Shown: positions 44,367-54,348, numbered from the stretch's first letter. The stretch is 64,000 nucleotides of DNA from Salinicoccus sp. RF5 (GCF_020786625.1 NZ_JAJGRC010000001.1:434001-498000); one strand, 5' to 3'. The notes: a model not told the origin generated them from the sequence alone. A program made the numbers and translations.

Positions 44367-45366
44367 TGCGATCACTCCTTCTTATTTCCTGGTTCCGGAT
44401 GGAATACATCAGTCGGATGACTTCCTTGTACCCCATTATTTCAGGACCAATTATCATTAGATTCCCATCCATGCCATTGACGGTGAAATTCGTCGCAATG
44501 ACCGAAATGGAATCATAATCCCGATTCAGCTCGTCACTGAAATATACGTCGACCCCATCTATTGTATTGAGATCGATGATATCATTCAACTGATCCGATT
44601 CCATATCATCGTACAGTAGCTGTAATGTACTGATATCCGTGCTGATCTGGTGGATCAGATGATTGAAGCCGGAATGGCCGACCACCTGCTGGGGTTCACC
44701 TATTCCATCAACGACCGCGTTGATGATGCTTGATTTGAAAGCGCCGAGCTGACGCCTGACACGCATCGCATGGATGATCGACGGCAGGCTGCTCACAGAC
44801 TGTCCATATGAGAGCACATTCATTTCATTGCCAAGCTTTTCAAGCTCTGGAACAGTGACATTTCCATCCATTTCAACCGGTATCTTTCTGATTGTTCCCG
44901 ACTCAAGGACGATGATAAGGAGTAGTGTGTTTGTGGTGATGGGCGTCAGAAAAAGACCCTTGACTGTTTCGTCCTCTTCGGACAGGGAAACCTGTGTCAG
45001 ATACTGTGTCGTATTGCTGATCATATCGGCCAGGGACCGGCTCATCTCATTGCGGTCCATATTCCCTCCCGCTTCCGGGATGATGTTGAAGTTCAGCTGG
45101 TCTTCGGATTCGCCGATCTGCTTGTTGAGCATATCTATATAGAAGCGCAGTGCCTTCCTCGAAGGAATCCTGCCGGCTGATGTATGGGGTTTGGTCAGGA
45201 AGCCGTCCGCTTCCAGCCTGGCCATTTCGTTCCTCACTGTCGCCGAAGAGATGTCAAGCCTGTACTTTTCAATCAGATGCTTGGAACTGATCGGCATCAT
45301 AACCTTCAAAAAGTCATCGACAATTGAAAAAAGAATGATCTCCTGTCTCTGGGTTAAAATTGACAT
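44353..45366 (-). CDS. hrcA: Heat-inducible transcription repressor HrcA
   Basis: A 337-residue repressor that binds CIRCE and needs GroEL to fold. N-terminal winged helix (PISSKHLIEKYRLDISSATVRNEMARLE) then the GAF-like dimerisation domain. First gene of hrcA-grpE-dnaK-dnaJ-prmA-rsmE. The start is uncertain: ATG 45366 has GAGG only 2 bases away; a GTG directly precedes it. A CIRCE-like element lies immediately upstream, almost touching the start. Confidence 0.94.
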   Translation of the reverse strand: MSILTQRQEIILFSIVDDFLKVMMPISSKHLIEKYRLDISSATVRNEMARLEADGFLTKPHTSAGRIPSRKALRFYIDMLNKQIGESEDQLNFNIIPEAGGNMDRNEMSRSLADMISNTTQYLTQVSLSEEDETVKGLFLTPITTNTLLLIIVLESGTIRKIPVEMDGNVTVPELEKLGNEMNVLSYGQSVSSLPSIIHAMRVRRQLGAFKSSIINAVVDGIGEPQQVVGHSGFNHLIHQISTDISTLQLLYDDMESDQLNDIIDLNTIDGVDVYFSDELNRDYDSISVIATNFTVNGMDGNLMIIGPEIMGYKEVIRLMYSIRNQEIRRSDRSDRK

Positions 45367-45373
45367 CACCTCA

Positions 45374-45400
45374 TTAGCACTCTATATCCTTAAGTGCCAA
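45374..45400 (-). promoter_or_regulatory. CIRCE operator (one diverged arm)
   Basis: TTAGCACTC (45374-45382), nine spacer bases, then AAGTGCCAA (45392-45400). The canonical second arm is GAGTGCTAA, so two bases differ. It lies only 8 bases before the hrcA start codon, within the transcribed leader. Confidence 0.88.
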
Positions 45401-45404
45401 TATT

Positions 45405-45433
45405 AATTTATCAAAATGGTCAAAGTATGTCAA
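45405..45433 (-). promoter_or_regulatory. hrcA operon promoter
   Basis: Minus-strand TTGACA (45433-45428) and TAAATT (45410-45405) with a 17-bp spacer, placing transcription start at the edge of CIRCE, so HrcA would block initiation. Confidence 0.7.
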
Positions 45434-45466
45434 TCCTTATGTTCTATAATTGGCGAAAACCCAATT

Positions 45467-46582
45467 TTAGAGCAGGAACTCCATGAATACGGTGTTACCG
45501 ACCAGGCGCCCCTTCTCCGTCAGGGAGATGAAACCATCCTTTTTCTCAAGGTGTCCCTTTCCTATTTCCTGTTCTAGCACGGATCCATAAACATCCTCCA
45601 TCGGTCGGCTGAACTTCCTATCGAACCTTGAGATTTCGACGCCTCTGTTCATACGGAGGCCGAGGAACATCTCCTCCTCCATCTGCGCCTTCTCATCGAG
45701 TGGCAGGGTTTCCTTGACGACGCTGCCCGTCTCCTTCATGGACTGGATGTAATGGTTGACCGGCTTGATATTGTAGTACCGCGTCCCGCCGACATACCCA
45801 TGGCTGCCCGCCCCGGCACCATAATAGGGCGCGTTCATCCAATATGTCTTATTGTGGGCGGATTCATACTGCGGCGTCGAAAAGTTTGATATCTCATACT
45901 GGGGATAGCCGCGCTCTGCCAGGGCTTCGATGATATGGAAGTACTTCGCCCCTTCCGCCGAATCATCATCCACCTGCATCCGACCTTTCCTGATCTGGTT
46001 GTAGAACACCGTATGCGGTTCGATGATCAGGGAGTACCAAGAGATGTGCTTCGGCTTGAGGCGTTCGATGTGACGCAGGCTGTCTTCTATATCCCCCATG
46101 GTTTCGCCCGGCAGATTATACATCAGATCAAGCGAATAGTTGTCGAGGCCGATCTTCTTCATATGATTGATGGCATTGAATATATCATCATAGCCGTGGG
46201 AACGGCCGAGTACCTTCAGCAGGTCCTCATTGAACGTCTGCACGCCAAGGCTGATGCGGTTCACACCGTACCTTTTGAGCACATCGAGTTTCCCCGGCGT
46301 CAGTTCATCAGGATTGGCCTCGAACGTGAACTCATCCGTCACCGTGAACTTTGCAGTGACCACTTCAAGCAGACGGGCAAGCTGTGCCTCCGTCAATGCC
46401 GTCGGTGTGCCCCCGCCGACAAAGATCGTCTTCATGCGATCCTCCCCGATCATTTCGATCTCCCGGATCAGTGCATCCAGATAGTCGTCGACCGGCTGAT
46501 TTTTAATAAGTACCTTATTGAAGTCGCAGTACGTGCATATGCGGTTGCAAAAGGGAATATGAATATAAAGACTCTCGACCAT
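45467..46582 (-). CDS. hemW: Haem chaperone HemW (radical SAM, HemN-like)
   Basis: A 371-residue radical-SAM protein with the CxxxCxxC cluster motif CNRICTYC in IHIPFCNRICTYCDF and the GGGTPT, SLGVQTFN and YEISNF blocks. Unlike true HemN it has the short N-terminus typical of HemW, which hands haem to respiratory enzymes rather than making it. I take the ATG at 46582 (MVESLY) after GGAGTGG; the longer frame includes that site. It follows lepA. Confidence 0.92.
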   Translation of the reverse strand: MVESLYIHIPFCNRICTYCDFNKVLIKNQPVDDYLDALIREIEMIGEDRMKTIFVGGGTPTALTEAQLARLLEVVTAKFTVTDEFTFEANPDELTPGKLDVLKRYGVNRISLGVQTFNEDLLKVLGRSHGYDDIFNAINHMKKIGLDNYSLDLMYNLPGETMGDIEDSLRHIERLKPKHISWYSLIIEPHTVFYNQIRKGRMQVDDDSAEGAKYFHIIEALAERGYPQYEISNFSTPQYESAHNKTYWMNAPYYGAGAGSHGYVGGTRYYNIKPVNHYIQSMKETGSVVKETLPLDEKAQMEEEMFLGLRMNRGVEISRFDRKFSRPMEDVYGSVLEQEIGKGHLEKKDGFISLTEKGRLVGNTVFMEFLL

Positions 46583-46596
46583 TTTTTCCACTCCAT

Positions 46597-46626
46597 TCAA
46601 AAGTAAAAGCCACTTGATAGTGGCTT
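46597..46626 (-). terminator. Weak terminator between lepA and hemW
   Basis: On the minus strand AAGCCACT-ATCA-AGTGGCTT followed by TTACTTTT; likely partial. Confidence 0.45.
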
Positions 46627-48450
46627 CTACTCTTCATCCATTTTAAGTACAGAAAGGAATGCCTCCTGAGGTATCTCGACATTTCCGACTGCCTTCATTT
46701 TCTTTTTTCCTTCCTTCTGCTTCTCAAGCAGTTTGCGTTTCCGGCTGATGTCTCCGCCGTAGCACTTGGAAAGTACGTTCTTGCCCATCGATTTGATGTT
46801 CGTCCGTGCGATGACCTTGTTTCCGATTGCGGCCTGGACCGGCACTTCGAACTGCTGGCGGGGAATGAGTGTCTTGAGCTTCTCCACGATATTCTTGCCC
46901 CGGTCATATGCGAATTCGCGGTGGACGATGACACTGAGTGCATCAACCTTCTCATTGTTCAGCAGTATGTCCATCTTGACCAGTCTGCTCTCCTGGTAGC
47001 CGATGAGTTCGTAGTCGAATGATGCATAACCCTTGGTCTGACTCTTGAGCTGATCGAAGAAGTCAAATACGACTTCCGACAGCGGAATCTCATAGATGAT
47101 GTTGACCCGGATGTCATCCAGGTAATCCATGTTGACGAAGTTGCCGCGCTTCTTCTGGCAGAGCTCCATCACCGCGCCGACATACTCGTTCGGCACCATG
47201 ACCGTGGATTTGACATAGGGCTCCTCGATATGGTCGATCTTCTGTGGATCCGGCATTTCTGCAGGGTTATCCACTGTAACCACAGAGCCGTCCGTCATGT
47301 ACACTTCGTAGATTACCGATGGTGCAGTCGCAATCAGTTCGATGCCGAATTCACGCTCGATGCGTTCCTGGACGATCTCCATATGGAGCAGTCCGAGGAA
47401 TCCGGTACGGAAACCGAATCCGAGTGCCTGGGATGTCTCCGGCTCATAGACGAGGGAGGAATCGTTCAGTTCCAACTTTTCGAGCGCCTCCCGCAGATCG
47501 TTGTATTTGCCCGTATCAATCGGATAGATGCCGCAGTAGACCATAGGATTCATCTTCTTATAGCCTTCAAGCGGTGATTCCGCAGGATTGTCGGCCAGAG
47601 TGATCGTGTCCCCGACGCGGGAGTCGCTGACATTCTTCACGGATGCCATGAGGTAGCCGACATCACCGACGGTCAGTTCCTTGACAGGCAGCGGCTTCGG
47701 CGTGTTGATGCCGACTTCAGCCACTTCGAATTCCTTGCCTGTCGCCATCATCCTGATCTTGTCCCCCGGTTTTACAGTCCCTTCCATGATTCTTATGGAG
47801 GAGATGACGCCCCGGTATGGATCGAAGACAGAGTCGAAGATTAGTGCCTTGAGGGGTGCGGACGGATCACCTGCAGGTGCAGGGACCGTCTCGACGACGC
47901 GCTCCAGAATCTCCTCGATGCCGATATTCGCCTTTGCAGATGCACGGATAGCCTCATCCTTGTCGAGTCCGATGACATCCTCCACCTCCTGGGCAATCCG
48001 GTCCGGGTCTGCTGCAGGCAGGTCGATCTTGTTGATGACAGGTATCAGCTCAAGATCATTATCCAGTGCCAGATACACATTGGCAAGTGTCTGTGCTTCA
48101 ATGCCCTGTGCAGCATCCACAACAAGCACGGCGCCTTCACACGCCGCAAGGGACCTCGAGACCTCGTATGTAAAGTCGACATGTCCCGGTGTATCGATCA
48201 GATGAAAGATGTAGTCTTCCCCGTCTTTGGCAGTATATTTAAGCTGTACCGCATTCAGTTTGATTGTGATGCCGCGCTCACGTTCCAGATCCATCGAATC
48301 CAGGAGCTGCGCTTTCATCTCCCTTGATGCAACGGACTTGGTGTTTTCAAGAATACGGTCTGCGAGTGTACTCTTGCCGTGATCAATATGGGCGATGATT
48401 GAAAAGTTCCTTATTTTTTCCTGACGTTTCAAACGCTCTTGATCATTCAT
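46627..48450 (-). CDS. lepA: Elongation factor 4
   Basis: A 607-residue translational GTPase. G motifs: [17 protein letters not shown] and NKIDLP; EF-G-like domains II, III and V are followed by the unique LepA C-terminal domain with [22 protein letters not shown]4 acts on stalled or mis-translocated ribosomes and in 30S assembly. It is divergent from rpsT. Confidence 0.97.
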   Translation of the reverse strand: MNDQERLKRQEKIRNFSIIAHIDHGKSTLADRILENTKSVASREMKAQLLDSMDLERERGITIKLNAVQLKYTAKDGEDYIFHLIDTPGHVDFTYEVSRSLAACEGAVLVVDAAQGIEAQTLANVYLALDNDLELIPVINKIDLPAADPDRIAQEVEDVIGLDKDEAIRASAKANIGIEEILERVVETVPAPAGDPSAPLKALIFDSVFDPYRGVISSIRIMEGTVKPGDKIRMMATGKEFEVAEVGINTPKPLPVKELTVGDVGYLMASVKNVSDSRVGDTITLADNPAESPLEGYKKMNPMVYCGIYPIDTGKYNDLREALEKLELNDSSLVYEPETSQALGFGFRTGFLGLLHMEIVQERIEREFGIELIATAPSVIYEVYMTDGSVVTVDNPAEMPDPQKIDHIEEPYVKSTVMVPNEYVGAVMELCQKKRGNFVNMDYLDDIRVNIIYEIPLSEVVFDFFDQLKSQTKGYASFDYELIGYQESRLVKMDILLNNEKVDALSVIVHREFAYDRGKNIVEKLKTLIPRQQFEVPVQAAIGNKVIARTNIKSMGKNVLSKCYGGDISRKRKLLEKQKEGKKKMKAVGNVEIPQEAFLSVLKMDEE

Positions 48451-48532
48451 ATATCTTCCAACTTTCTCTTATTAGACAGTGGTTGTATTATAACAACAAA
48501 CATAATTTCATTCAATTCATTTTCCATTTATA

Positions 48533-48561
48533 TTGCATAACGGCGGGATATTTGGTAAAAT
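48533..48561 (+). promoter_or_regulatory. rpsT promoter
   Basis: TTGCAT (48533-48538) and TAAAAT (48556-48561) with a 17-bp spacer, about 50 bases before the rpsT start. Confidence 0.7.
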
Positions 48562-48611
48562 ACTTTTTGTTGCAATAAAAGTTGTACAACTACAAGGTGG
48601 AGGTGAATGCA

Positions 48612-48857
48612 ATGCCTAACATTAAATCAGCAATCAAAAGAGTGAAGACTACTGAATCCGCTCATAATCAGAACATTGCTCAAAAAAGTGAGATGCGCAC
48701 AGCTGTCAAACGCGCAATGACTGCTAAAGAAAATAATTCAGAAAACGTTGAGACACTCGTTTCAAACGCTGTGAAACACGTAGATAAAGCTTCCAAAAAG
48801 AACTTGATCCACGGTAACAAAGCAGCACGTATGAAATCCAAGCTCATGGCAAAATAA
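48612..48857 (+). CDS. rpsT: 30S ribosomal protein S20
   Basis: An 81-residue basic helical protein beginning PNIKSAIKRVKTTE, the invariant S20 start, and ending with GNKAARMKSKLMAK. It binds 16S rRNA early in assembly. The ATG at 48612 follows GGAGGTG; the longer frame starting at 48582 overlaps the ribosome site. It is the only plus-strand core gene between 31 and 64 kb apart from yqzM. Confidence 0.97.
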   Translation: MPNIKSAIKRVKTTESAHNQNIAQKSEMRTAVKRAMTAKENNSENVETLVSNAVKHVDKASKKNLIHGNKAARMKSKLMAK

Positions 48858-48881
48858 AACCTTCCACAGGAAGGTTTTTTT
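48856..48881 (+). terminator. Rho-independent terminator of rpsT
   Basis: AAAACCTTCC-ACA-GGAAGG followed by TTTTTTT. A second, larger hairpin (GGCCCCCTT/AAGGGGGCC, about 48901-48930) lies just beyond, before the holA stop. Confidence 0.88.
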
Positions 48882-48934
48882 ATTTGCCGTAAATGAAGTC
48901 GGCCCCCTTTGGTCATTCCTGAAGGGGGCCCTTT

Positions 48935-49897
48935 TCATATCTCCATGATGAACAGTTCAAACAGGCTCTGCCTGTCCAGATAGCTGGATTTGAACTTGTA
49001 GTCGATGTCCCGGCATTTGACCATCTTTTGTTCAAGCTCCTCCTGCCGGTACTTCCTGACCTCGCGGGCGGCAAGCTTCACCCTGTACGGGTGGACCTTG
49101 AGGGATTTCGCAATGAAGTCCCCCTGATAACCCTCACCCTGCATCAGCTTCACCTGGTAAAGCAGCCTGAGCTGGCTGATGATGAGGTGCAAAAGCTGCA
49201 TCGGCTCCTCATTCTGCAGGATGAGCACCCTGAGCAGCCTTACCGCTTCCGCCTTCCTGCCCGAGAGGATGAGGTCCGTCAGTTTGAAGATGTTCTGCTC
49301 CAGGCTGACGCTGACGATCTCCTCGACGTCCTCCCTCGTGATGGTGTCCTCCACATACAGGAGCAGCTTTTCAAGCTCGTTGGTCACGTGATCATACTTG
49401 ATGCCGACCAGCTGGATGAAGAGGTCGAGGGCTTCAGGCGCCATGTCGACCTCCGCCTTCTCGGCCACGCTTCTTATATGGCTGCGGACTTCCTGCTCGG
49501 TCATTTCGCTGATCTCCGTCACCTTCCCCTTCGACTTCATCAGCTTGGTGATCTTCTTCCTGTTGTCCAGCTGTTCGCTGTATACTTTGAAGATGATGAG
49601 CGTATCATCATTCTTATTGTTGATGTATTCCACAAGCAGGTCGATATTGTGTTCGACTTCCGAGCGCACTTTGGCCCCGGTGAAGGAAAAGGCATCCTCC
49701 ACGATGACGGCCTTCGCATCCGAGAGGAACGGCAATGTCTGCGCTTCCTCTATAATGGCTTCAACCGGTGTCTCTTTATAATTCAGGGTGACTATGCTGA
49801 AGGCATCCGGCTCTTTGACATAGGACTCGGCCAATGCCTTCGCCTTTTCGGAAATCCTCATGGTATTGCTGCCGTGTATTAGCTGTAATCGTTCCAT
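48935..49897 (-). CDS. holA: DNA polymerase III delta subunit
   Basis: A 320-residue clamp-loader subunit that opens the beta sliding clamp. It lacks Walker motifs, as expected for delta. Visible regions are the N-terminal RLQLIHGSNTMRI, the RKKITKLMKSKG stretch of domain I-II and the C-terminal domain IKAQ-like LKVHPYRVKLAAREVRKY and DIDYKFKSS. The Bacillus homologue is YqeN, which has the same neighbours. Confidence 0.92.
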   Translation of the reverse strand: MERLQLIHGSNTMRISEKAKALAESYVKEPDAFSIVTLNYKETPVEAIIEEAQTLPFLSDAKAVIVEDAFSFTGAKVRSEVEHNIDLLVEYINNKNDDTLIIFKVYSEQLDNRKKITKLMKSKGKVTEISEMTEQEVRSHIRSVAEKAEVDMAPEALDLFIQLVGIKYDHVTNELEKLLLYVEDTITREDVEEIVSVSLEQNIFKLTDLILSGRKAEAVRLLRVLILQNEEPMQLLHLIISQLRLLYQVKLMQGEGYQGDFIAKSLKVHPYRVKLAAREVRKYRQEELEQKMVKCRDIDYKFKSSYLDRQSLFELFIMEI

Positions 49898-49989
49898 TTA
49901 ACGTCACTCCTGTATTAATTGTAAATCCATTATAGCTTTTTTATGATAAATATCCTATACTATTAGTGATATGTTTAGGAGGTTATCTC

Positions 49990-50124
49990 ATGAATAAATT
50001 CGAAAAGCATGTACAATCAAAGAACAATGATGTCATCGATTCCGGCCTCGCCTTTGTTGTCGGATTCCTTGGGCTTACTGCAATCTATGTCATCGCCCAG
50101 ATCTTCCAGATCGTTGCCGGATAG
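49990..50124 (+). CDS. yqzM: YqzM family small membrane protein
   Basis: A 44-residue protein: NKFEKHVQSKNNDVIDSGLA, then one membrane segment (about residues 20-42). It matches the 44-residue Bacillus YqzM in length, in the E-x-V-Q-S-K-x-N-D-x-I-D-S-G pattern and in position between comEC and holA. AGGAGG lies 7 bases before the ATG. Function unknown; recent work implicates YqzM in genetic competence context only by position. Confidence 0.88.
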   Translation: MNKFEKHVQSKNNDVIDSGLAFVVGFLGLTAIYVIAQIFQIVAG

Positions 50125-50133
50125 GAGAGCTGA

Positions 50134-52374
50134 TCATTCAGCTCTTTTTTTTATGCAGTGATTGAGCGATGGATCAAGCTTCGTTTCAACGCACATCCTT
50201 CCGCCGTCGATCGTAAAACGCACCATGCCATGCTTTGATGTATCAAGAAGTGTCATATCCTCGAGCCGTTCCACTACCTCCCGGTGCGGATGCCCGTACC
50301 GGTTCCCCGCCCCTGCGGATACCAGGCCGTAGGTGAAGTCTGCATTGGCAATGAAGTATTCCCCCGTGGATGTATCCGAGCCGTGATGCGCAAGTTTCAG
50401 CACATCTGCTTCAATCTTGCCCGCCTCCGACACCCATAACTGCTCCATCTCTTCATCCGTGTCCCCTGTAAAGAGGAAATTGTAGGATCCGGTCTCCACT
50501 TCCAATACCAGTGAGTTCCTGTTCGGATCATCATCGCTATGCGCGGGACCAGGGAAAAGCCGTCTGATGGCGATGTCGCCCACCTGCAGTTCCCTGATAT
50601 GAAGCGCATCTACGAGTACCCCTTGAAACGCATCGGGCATGTCTTCATACCACGCCTGGAATCCGGGATCGTTGGGGTTCACATATATGTGGTCCACCGC
50701 CATCCTACTGATGATATGATGCGCCTCCCCCACATGATCCAGGTCGAAATGCGACAGTACCATCATATCGATGCGGTCGACTCCCGCCTCCTTGAGATAT
50801 GGCAGGATGGTCTGATCGGAGAGCATCTGTCCCGCATCCCGATAATAATATCTGCCGCCCGTATCGATGAGGAGGACAGAGCGGTTTCGATGATCTTCTA
50901 TGACGAAAGCATCTCCCTGGCCGACATCCACCATTGTAACAGTAAAGTCATCGTGAGGAATACGATCGATCAGAAATATTGATAGGATGAAGCATGCAGA
51001 AAGCATCAGGAACTGCCTGACCTGCCTGAGACAGAGGGTCCGGATCATCCAGTAGGACAAGGTGCTCAAGAGGATGAGCCAGAATGGCCCCAGGCTGCCC
51101 ACCGATGTACGGTGGTCCATGCCGTCAGCGATCAGCGTGATCACACCCTTCAGAGTTTCGAAGACGAAAGCATATCCTGAATCGACAACTTCAGGCAGGT
51201 GGGTGAAAACCATGACATTGAACAGTATGACCATCGGGAAGATGACGGAGGTGAAAAGCGGTACAAAGATCATATTCATCACGATTCCGCTGATGCTCAA
51301 TTCGTTGAACTGGTGGAGCAGGATGACCAGCGTGGATATCTCGGCGATCAGGGTGATGCCGAGCAGCTGGATGAAGAATCCTGAGCCGCTCCAGTAATGG
51401 CGGCTCAGGATGATCATGAAGGTCGTGATGTAGGACAGTTGGAATCCGGCATGGAGTACGATCCAGGGATTGATCACGATCTGCACCAGTGCAGAGAGCG
51501 AGATGACGGAAAGATACGGTTTTTTTCTTGTGAATGAAACAAGGAGCAGTGTCACCGTCATGAAGACTGCCCGAAAGACGCTCGGACTGAAGAAGTTGAG
51601 GCACAGGAACACCAGAAGTGCGGCAATCATCAACAGCTTGATCAAAGTGATGTCCAGCCTGAACCGGTTCAGTACATAAAACAGGATGGCAGTGATGAAG
51701 GCCACATGTGTGCCCGAGATGACATAGAGGTGGTAGATGCCGAGCTTCTGCAGCTTATCGAAGAGTTCGGAGGTGATATATGACTTGTTGCCGACGGAAA
51801 GGGTGAGTATATCAAACTTATAGTCATATACAGTCGACCCAAGGACGGCTTCCATGTATCCGTCACGCATTTTTGCCAGATGCATGCCCCATGTCATGGG
51901 ACCTGCCGCACATTGGCTTGAATCGACCGAATCGGCATATATGCGTCCATCCAGACCATTGACATTCATGCGCATACGGTCATCCTTCTTGATGAAATTT
52001 CGCTGCGCTTCCGGCACCACCACTTCAAAAGGCCCCTGGCATACTGCCCCAACCGGGAGTTTTACCGCCTCCTCCATGTACAGGTCATAGCGTCCGCCTT
52101 CATGGGTCACGGTATGTGCGACTCCATCCCGGTAATACTTATAGCCAGTGACCGTCACGGTATCCACCATGGCCGGTGAATCCTTTTCAGGCAAAATAAA
52201 GACAGCCATTGCTACAATGGCTGTCGTTCCAAGGTGGAAGAGCAGGAATGCCTTCCCCTTCATTCTTCTATGGCATATAAGACTGGAAATGATGATGAAA
52301 AACACCGCCGGAACCGGCTGGGCATACAGGATGTATCCATTGAGCACCGAAAGCAGCATGAGAAAAAGGATCAT
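50134..52374 (-). CDS. comEC: DNA internalisation protein ComEC/Rec2
   Basis: A 746-residue channel for uptake of single-stranded DNA. N-terminal membrane segments and an OB-like domain (about 60-200), a competence domain with many membrane helices (about 210-470), and a C-terminal metallo-beta-lactamase-like nuclease domain with VDVGQGDAF, LSHFDLDHVGEAHH and LAHHGSDTST. All metal ligands of the nuclease appear intact. The ATG overlaps the comEB stop (ATGA). Confidence 0.95.
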   Translation of the reverse strand: MILFLMLLSVLNGYILYAQPVPAVFFIIISSLICHRRMKGKAFLLFHLGTTAIVAMAVFILPEKDSPAMVDTVTVTGYKYYRDGVAHTVTHEGGRYDLYMEEAVKLPVGAVCQGPFEVVVPEAQRNFIKKDDRMRMNVNGLDGRIYADSVDSSQCAAGPMTWGMHLAKMRDGYMEAVLGSTVYDYKFDILTLSVGNKSYITSELFDKLQKLGIYHLYVISGTHVAFITAILFYVLNRFRLDITLIKLLMIAALLVFLCLNFFSPSVFRAVFMTVTLLLVSFTRKKPYLSVISLSALVQIVINPWIVLHAGFQLSYITTFMIILSRHYWSGSGFFIQLLGITLIAEISTLVILLHQFNELSISGIVMNMIFVPLFTSVIFPMVILFNVMVFTHLPEVVDSGYAFVFETLKGVITLIADGMDHRTSVGSLGPFWLILLSTLSYWMIRTLCLRQVRQFLMLSACFILSIFLIDRIPHDDFTVTMVDVGQGDAFVIEDHRNRSVLLIDTGGRYYYRDAGQMLSDQTILPYLKEAGVDRIDMMVLSHFDLDHVGEAHHIISRMAVDHIYVNPNDPGFQAWYEDMPDAFQGVLVDALHIRELQVGDIAIRRLFPGPAHSDDDPNRNSLVLEVETGSYNFLFTGDTDEEMEQLWVSEAGKIEADVLKLAHHGSDTSTGEYFIANADFTYGLVSAGAGNRYGHPHREVVERLEDMTLLDTSKHGMVRFTIDGGRMCVETKLDPSLNHCIKKRAE

Positions 52375-52832
52375 GGCTGCTTTTCAAAAGAATCGATGAT
52401 GCTTGCCCTGTCGAAATCGATGCGTTCATAATGGACACCGGTCTTATCCAGCAGTTCCAGGGCGTATGGATGGTTCTTATAGTCTTCGGCATAGTATATG
52501 TATCGGATACCGGCCTGTATCAGCGACTTCGTGCAGTGTACACATGGGAAATGCGTGACATAGATGCTCGCCCCTTCCGTGGACACGCCGAATTTGGAGC
52601 ATTGGAGCAGTGCATTGATTTCCGCATGGATGGTCCTGATGCAGTGGCCCCCTTCAACGAGGCAGCCGACATCTATGCAGTGGGCCTCTCCCGATACGGA
52701 TCCATTATAGCCGCCGGCGATCACCCGGTTGTCCTTCACGATCGTCGTCCCCACCTTCAGCCGCTCACATGTCGAACGGAGGCTCAATAGGTGGCTCTGT
52801 GCCAGAAAGTACTGATGCCAGTCTATTCTCAT
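52371..52832 (-). CDS. comEB: ComEB, deoxycytidylate deaminase
   Basis: A 153-residue zinc deaminase: HAEINALLQC provides the histidine and catalytic glutamate, FPCVHC the two cysteines; an allosteric-type N-terminal region (CERLKVGTTIVKDNRVIAGGYNG) is conserved. dCMP deaminase supplies dUMP for thymidylate synthesis. It is kept in the come operon but is not needed for DNA uptake in Bacillus. Confidence 0.94.
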   Translation of the reverse strand: MRIDWHQYFLAQSHLLSLRSTCERLKVGTTIVKDNRVIAGGYNGSVSGEAHCIDVGCLVEGGHCIRTIHAEINALLQCSKFGVSTEGASIYVTHFPCVHCTKSLIQAGIRYIYYAEDYKNHPYALELLDKTGVHYERIDFDRASIIDSFEKQP

Positions 52833-52856
52833 TCTATCCCTCCTCTTGTCTGTCCA

Positions 52857-53471
52857 TTAGTCTATTGTAATATAAGGTTCCAGACTTTCAAATGTTTTAT
52901 CGCCGATGCCGGGTATGTTCTTGATGTCTTCAAGTTTCATGAACAATCCGTGCTCCTCCCGATAATCGATGAAGAGCTGTGCCTTCTTCTCTCCGATGCC
53001 GTTCAATGTCACGAGCTCCTCCACCCCAGCGGTGTTGATGTTCACCTTTTCGCCGTCATCGGCGGTCGCGGGGCTTTCGGTCACGGGGACATCCGCCTCC
53101 ACGGCCTCTCCAACCACAGGTACGTAGATCACCATCTCGTCCACAAGCTTCATGGACTGGTTGACGGTGAGGAGGTCTGCATCGGCCTCAAGCTGGGCCA
53201 TCTCCAGCACATTCTTGACCCTGGCATCAGGCGGCAGCTCAAATACCCCCGGATACTTCACCGCACCCTTCACTTCCACAAAAATGGTCGCCGCTTCCGT
53301 CGTCATCTCCTCCAGGGAGGGCTCTTCAATGGAGGATTCCGGCTCATAGGCCATCACCTCCACACCCTCATCGGCGGAAAGCAGGGCAAAGGCTGCAGCC
53401 ACCAGCATCAGGACGCCACCGCCGGCAATCCAAAATTTGTACTTCTCCCATATTGCTCTGATATCCATCAT
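52857..53471 (-). CDS. comEA: Competence DNA receptor ComEA
   Basis: A 204-residue protein with one N-terminal membrane anchor (about residues 13-30), an acidic linker, an SLBB domain (IFVEVKGAVKYPGVFEL...) and two C-terminal helix-hairpin-helix motifs (VNINTAGVEELVTLNGIGEKKAQLFIDYREEHG) that bind double-stranded DNA outside the membrane. The ATG at 53471 follows GGAGGAG by 6 bases; the longer frame has no ribosome site. Confidence 0.94.
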   Translation of the reverse strand: MMDIRAIWEKYKFWIAGGGVLMLVAAAFALLSADEGVEVMAYEPESSIEEPSLEEMTTEAATIFVEVKGAVKYPGVFELPPDARVKNVLEMAQLEADADLLTVNQSMKLVDEMVIYVPVVGEAVEADVPVTESPATADDGEKVNINTAGVEELVTLNGIGEKKAQLFIDYREEHGLFMKLEDIKNIPGIGDKTFESLEPYITID

Positions 53472-53565
53472 GCCATTCTCCTCCATAAAAAACCTCTTTA
53501 TATATATATGGAGCAAAAAGGGCATTTTGATTTTTTTCGATGTCAAATAAATAAAAAAACTTGAG

Positions 53566-53597
53566 AAATAAAAATAACCCGGCTCAATAGCCGGGTT
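53566..53597 (-). terminator. Rho-independent terminator after yqeM
   Basis: On the minus strand AACCCGGC-TATTGA-GCCGGGTT then ATTTTTATTT. It separates the yqeG-yqeM operon from comEA. Confidence 0.85.
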
Positions 53598-53601
53598 CAT
53601 G

Positions 53602-54348
53602 TCATCGCTGTTTCTTCTTCAATATATAGAATACCCTATCACACACTTCTGTCACTGCATTCTCGGCATCAAAATCACTGAATGCGGTATCGATGATGAA
53701 TCCGGACCTGTCGATGAGCTGGAGCATGTCCTTGTGCGTATAAGTCCGCTGGGCATGTGTTTCCTGCACTTTACGGTAAAGGTCGGATGTTTCCTCCTCC
53801 TTTATGAAAAAGGTCATATCGTGGATGACGGAAAGGGGCGCCTCCCCTTTTATGGCATTCCATATATAGGTGATGTGATCCGTTTCATCACTGTATGTCA
53901 CATCGTTGAAGTCGTTCGTCATCTTGAAGACGCTGTGGATGTCGAATATGAAGAAGCCCCCGGGGGTCAGGTGGTTGTAGACATTCTCAAGAACTGCCAG
54001 AATCTCACCTTCGTCCTGGCAATAGTTGAGGACGTCGACGGTCGCCGTCACCATATCAAACTGTCTGCCGAGATCGAAATCCTTCATGTCGCCCTGAACA
54101 TACGAGACATTCCCTCCGCTTTCCTGCCTCGCCACATCGATCATCATATCCGACTGATCCATGCCGATGATTTCATCGAATGGCAGCTGGGCCGTCAATC
54201 TGCCCGTCCCGCAGCCGATGTCGAGTACCGTCCGGCGACCACCCTTGAATTGGCGGATGATGTCGAGCCACAGTCCATAGGGCATATCATATGTCAGTTC
54301 ATCATAATAGTGGCTGAACAGCTGATAGACGGGTCTAGACTTCAACAC
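53602..54348 (-). CDS. yqeM: Class I SAM-dependent methyltransferase YqeM
   Basis: A 248-residue methyltransferase beginning YQLFSHYYDELTYDMPYG, with SAM motif I LDIGCGTGRLT and MDQSDMMIDVA. Its position after rsfS matches Bacillus YqeM. The substrate is unknown. Start is uncertain: GTG at 54348, GTG at 54354 or TTG at 54345, all overlapping the rsfS end by 10-20 bases; a longer frame reads back into rsfS. Confidence 0.88.
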   Translation of the reverse strand: MLKSRPVYQLFSHYYDELTYDMPYGLWLDIIRQFKGGRRTVLDIGCGTGRLTAQLPFDEIIGMDQSDMMIDVARQESGGNVSYVQGDMKDFDLGRQFDMVTATVDVLNYCQDEGEILAVLENVYNHLTPGGFFIFDIHSVFKMTNDFNDVTYSDETDHITYIWNAIKGEAPLSVIHDMTFFIKEEETSDLYRKVQETHAQRTYTHKDMLQLIDRSGFIIDTAFSDFDAENAVTEVCDRVFYILKKKQR

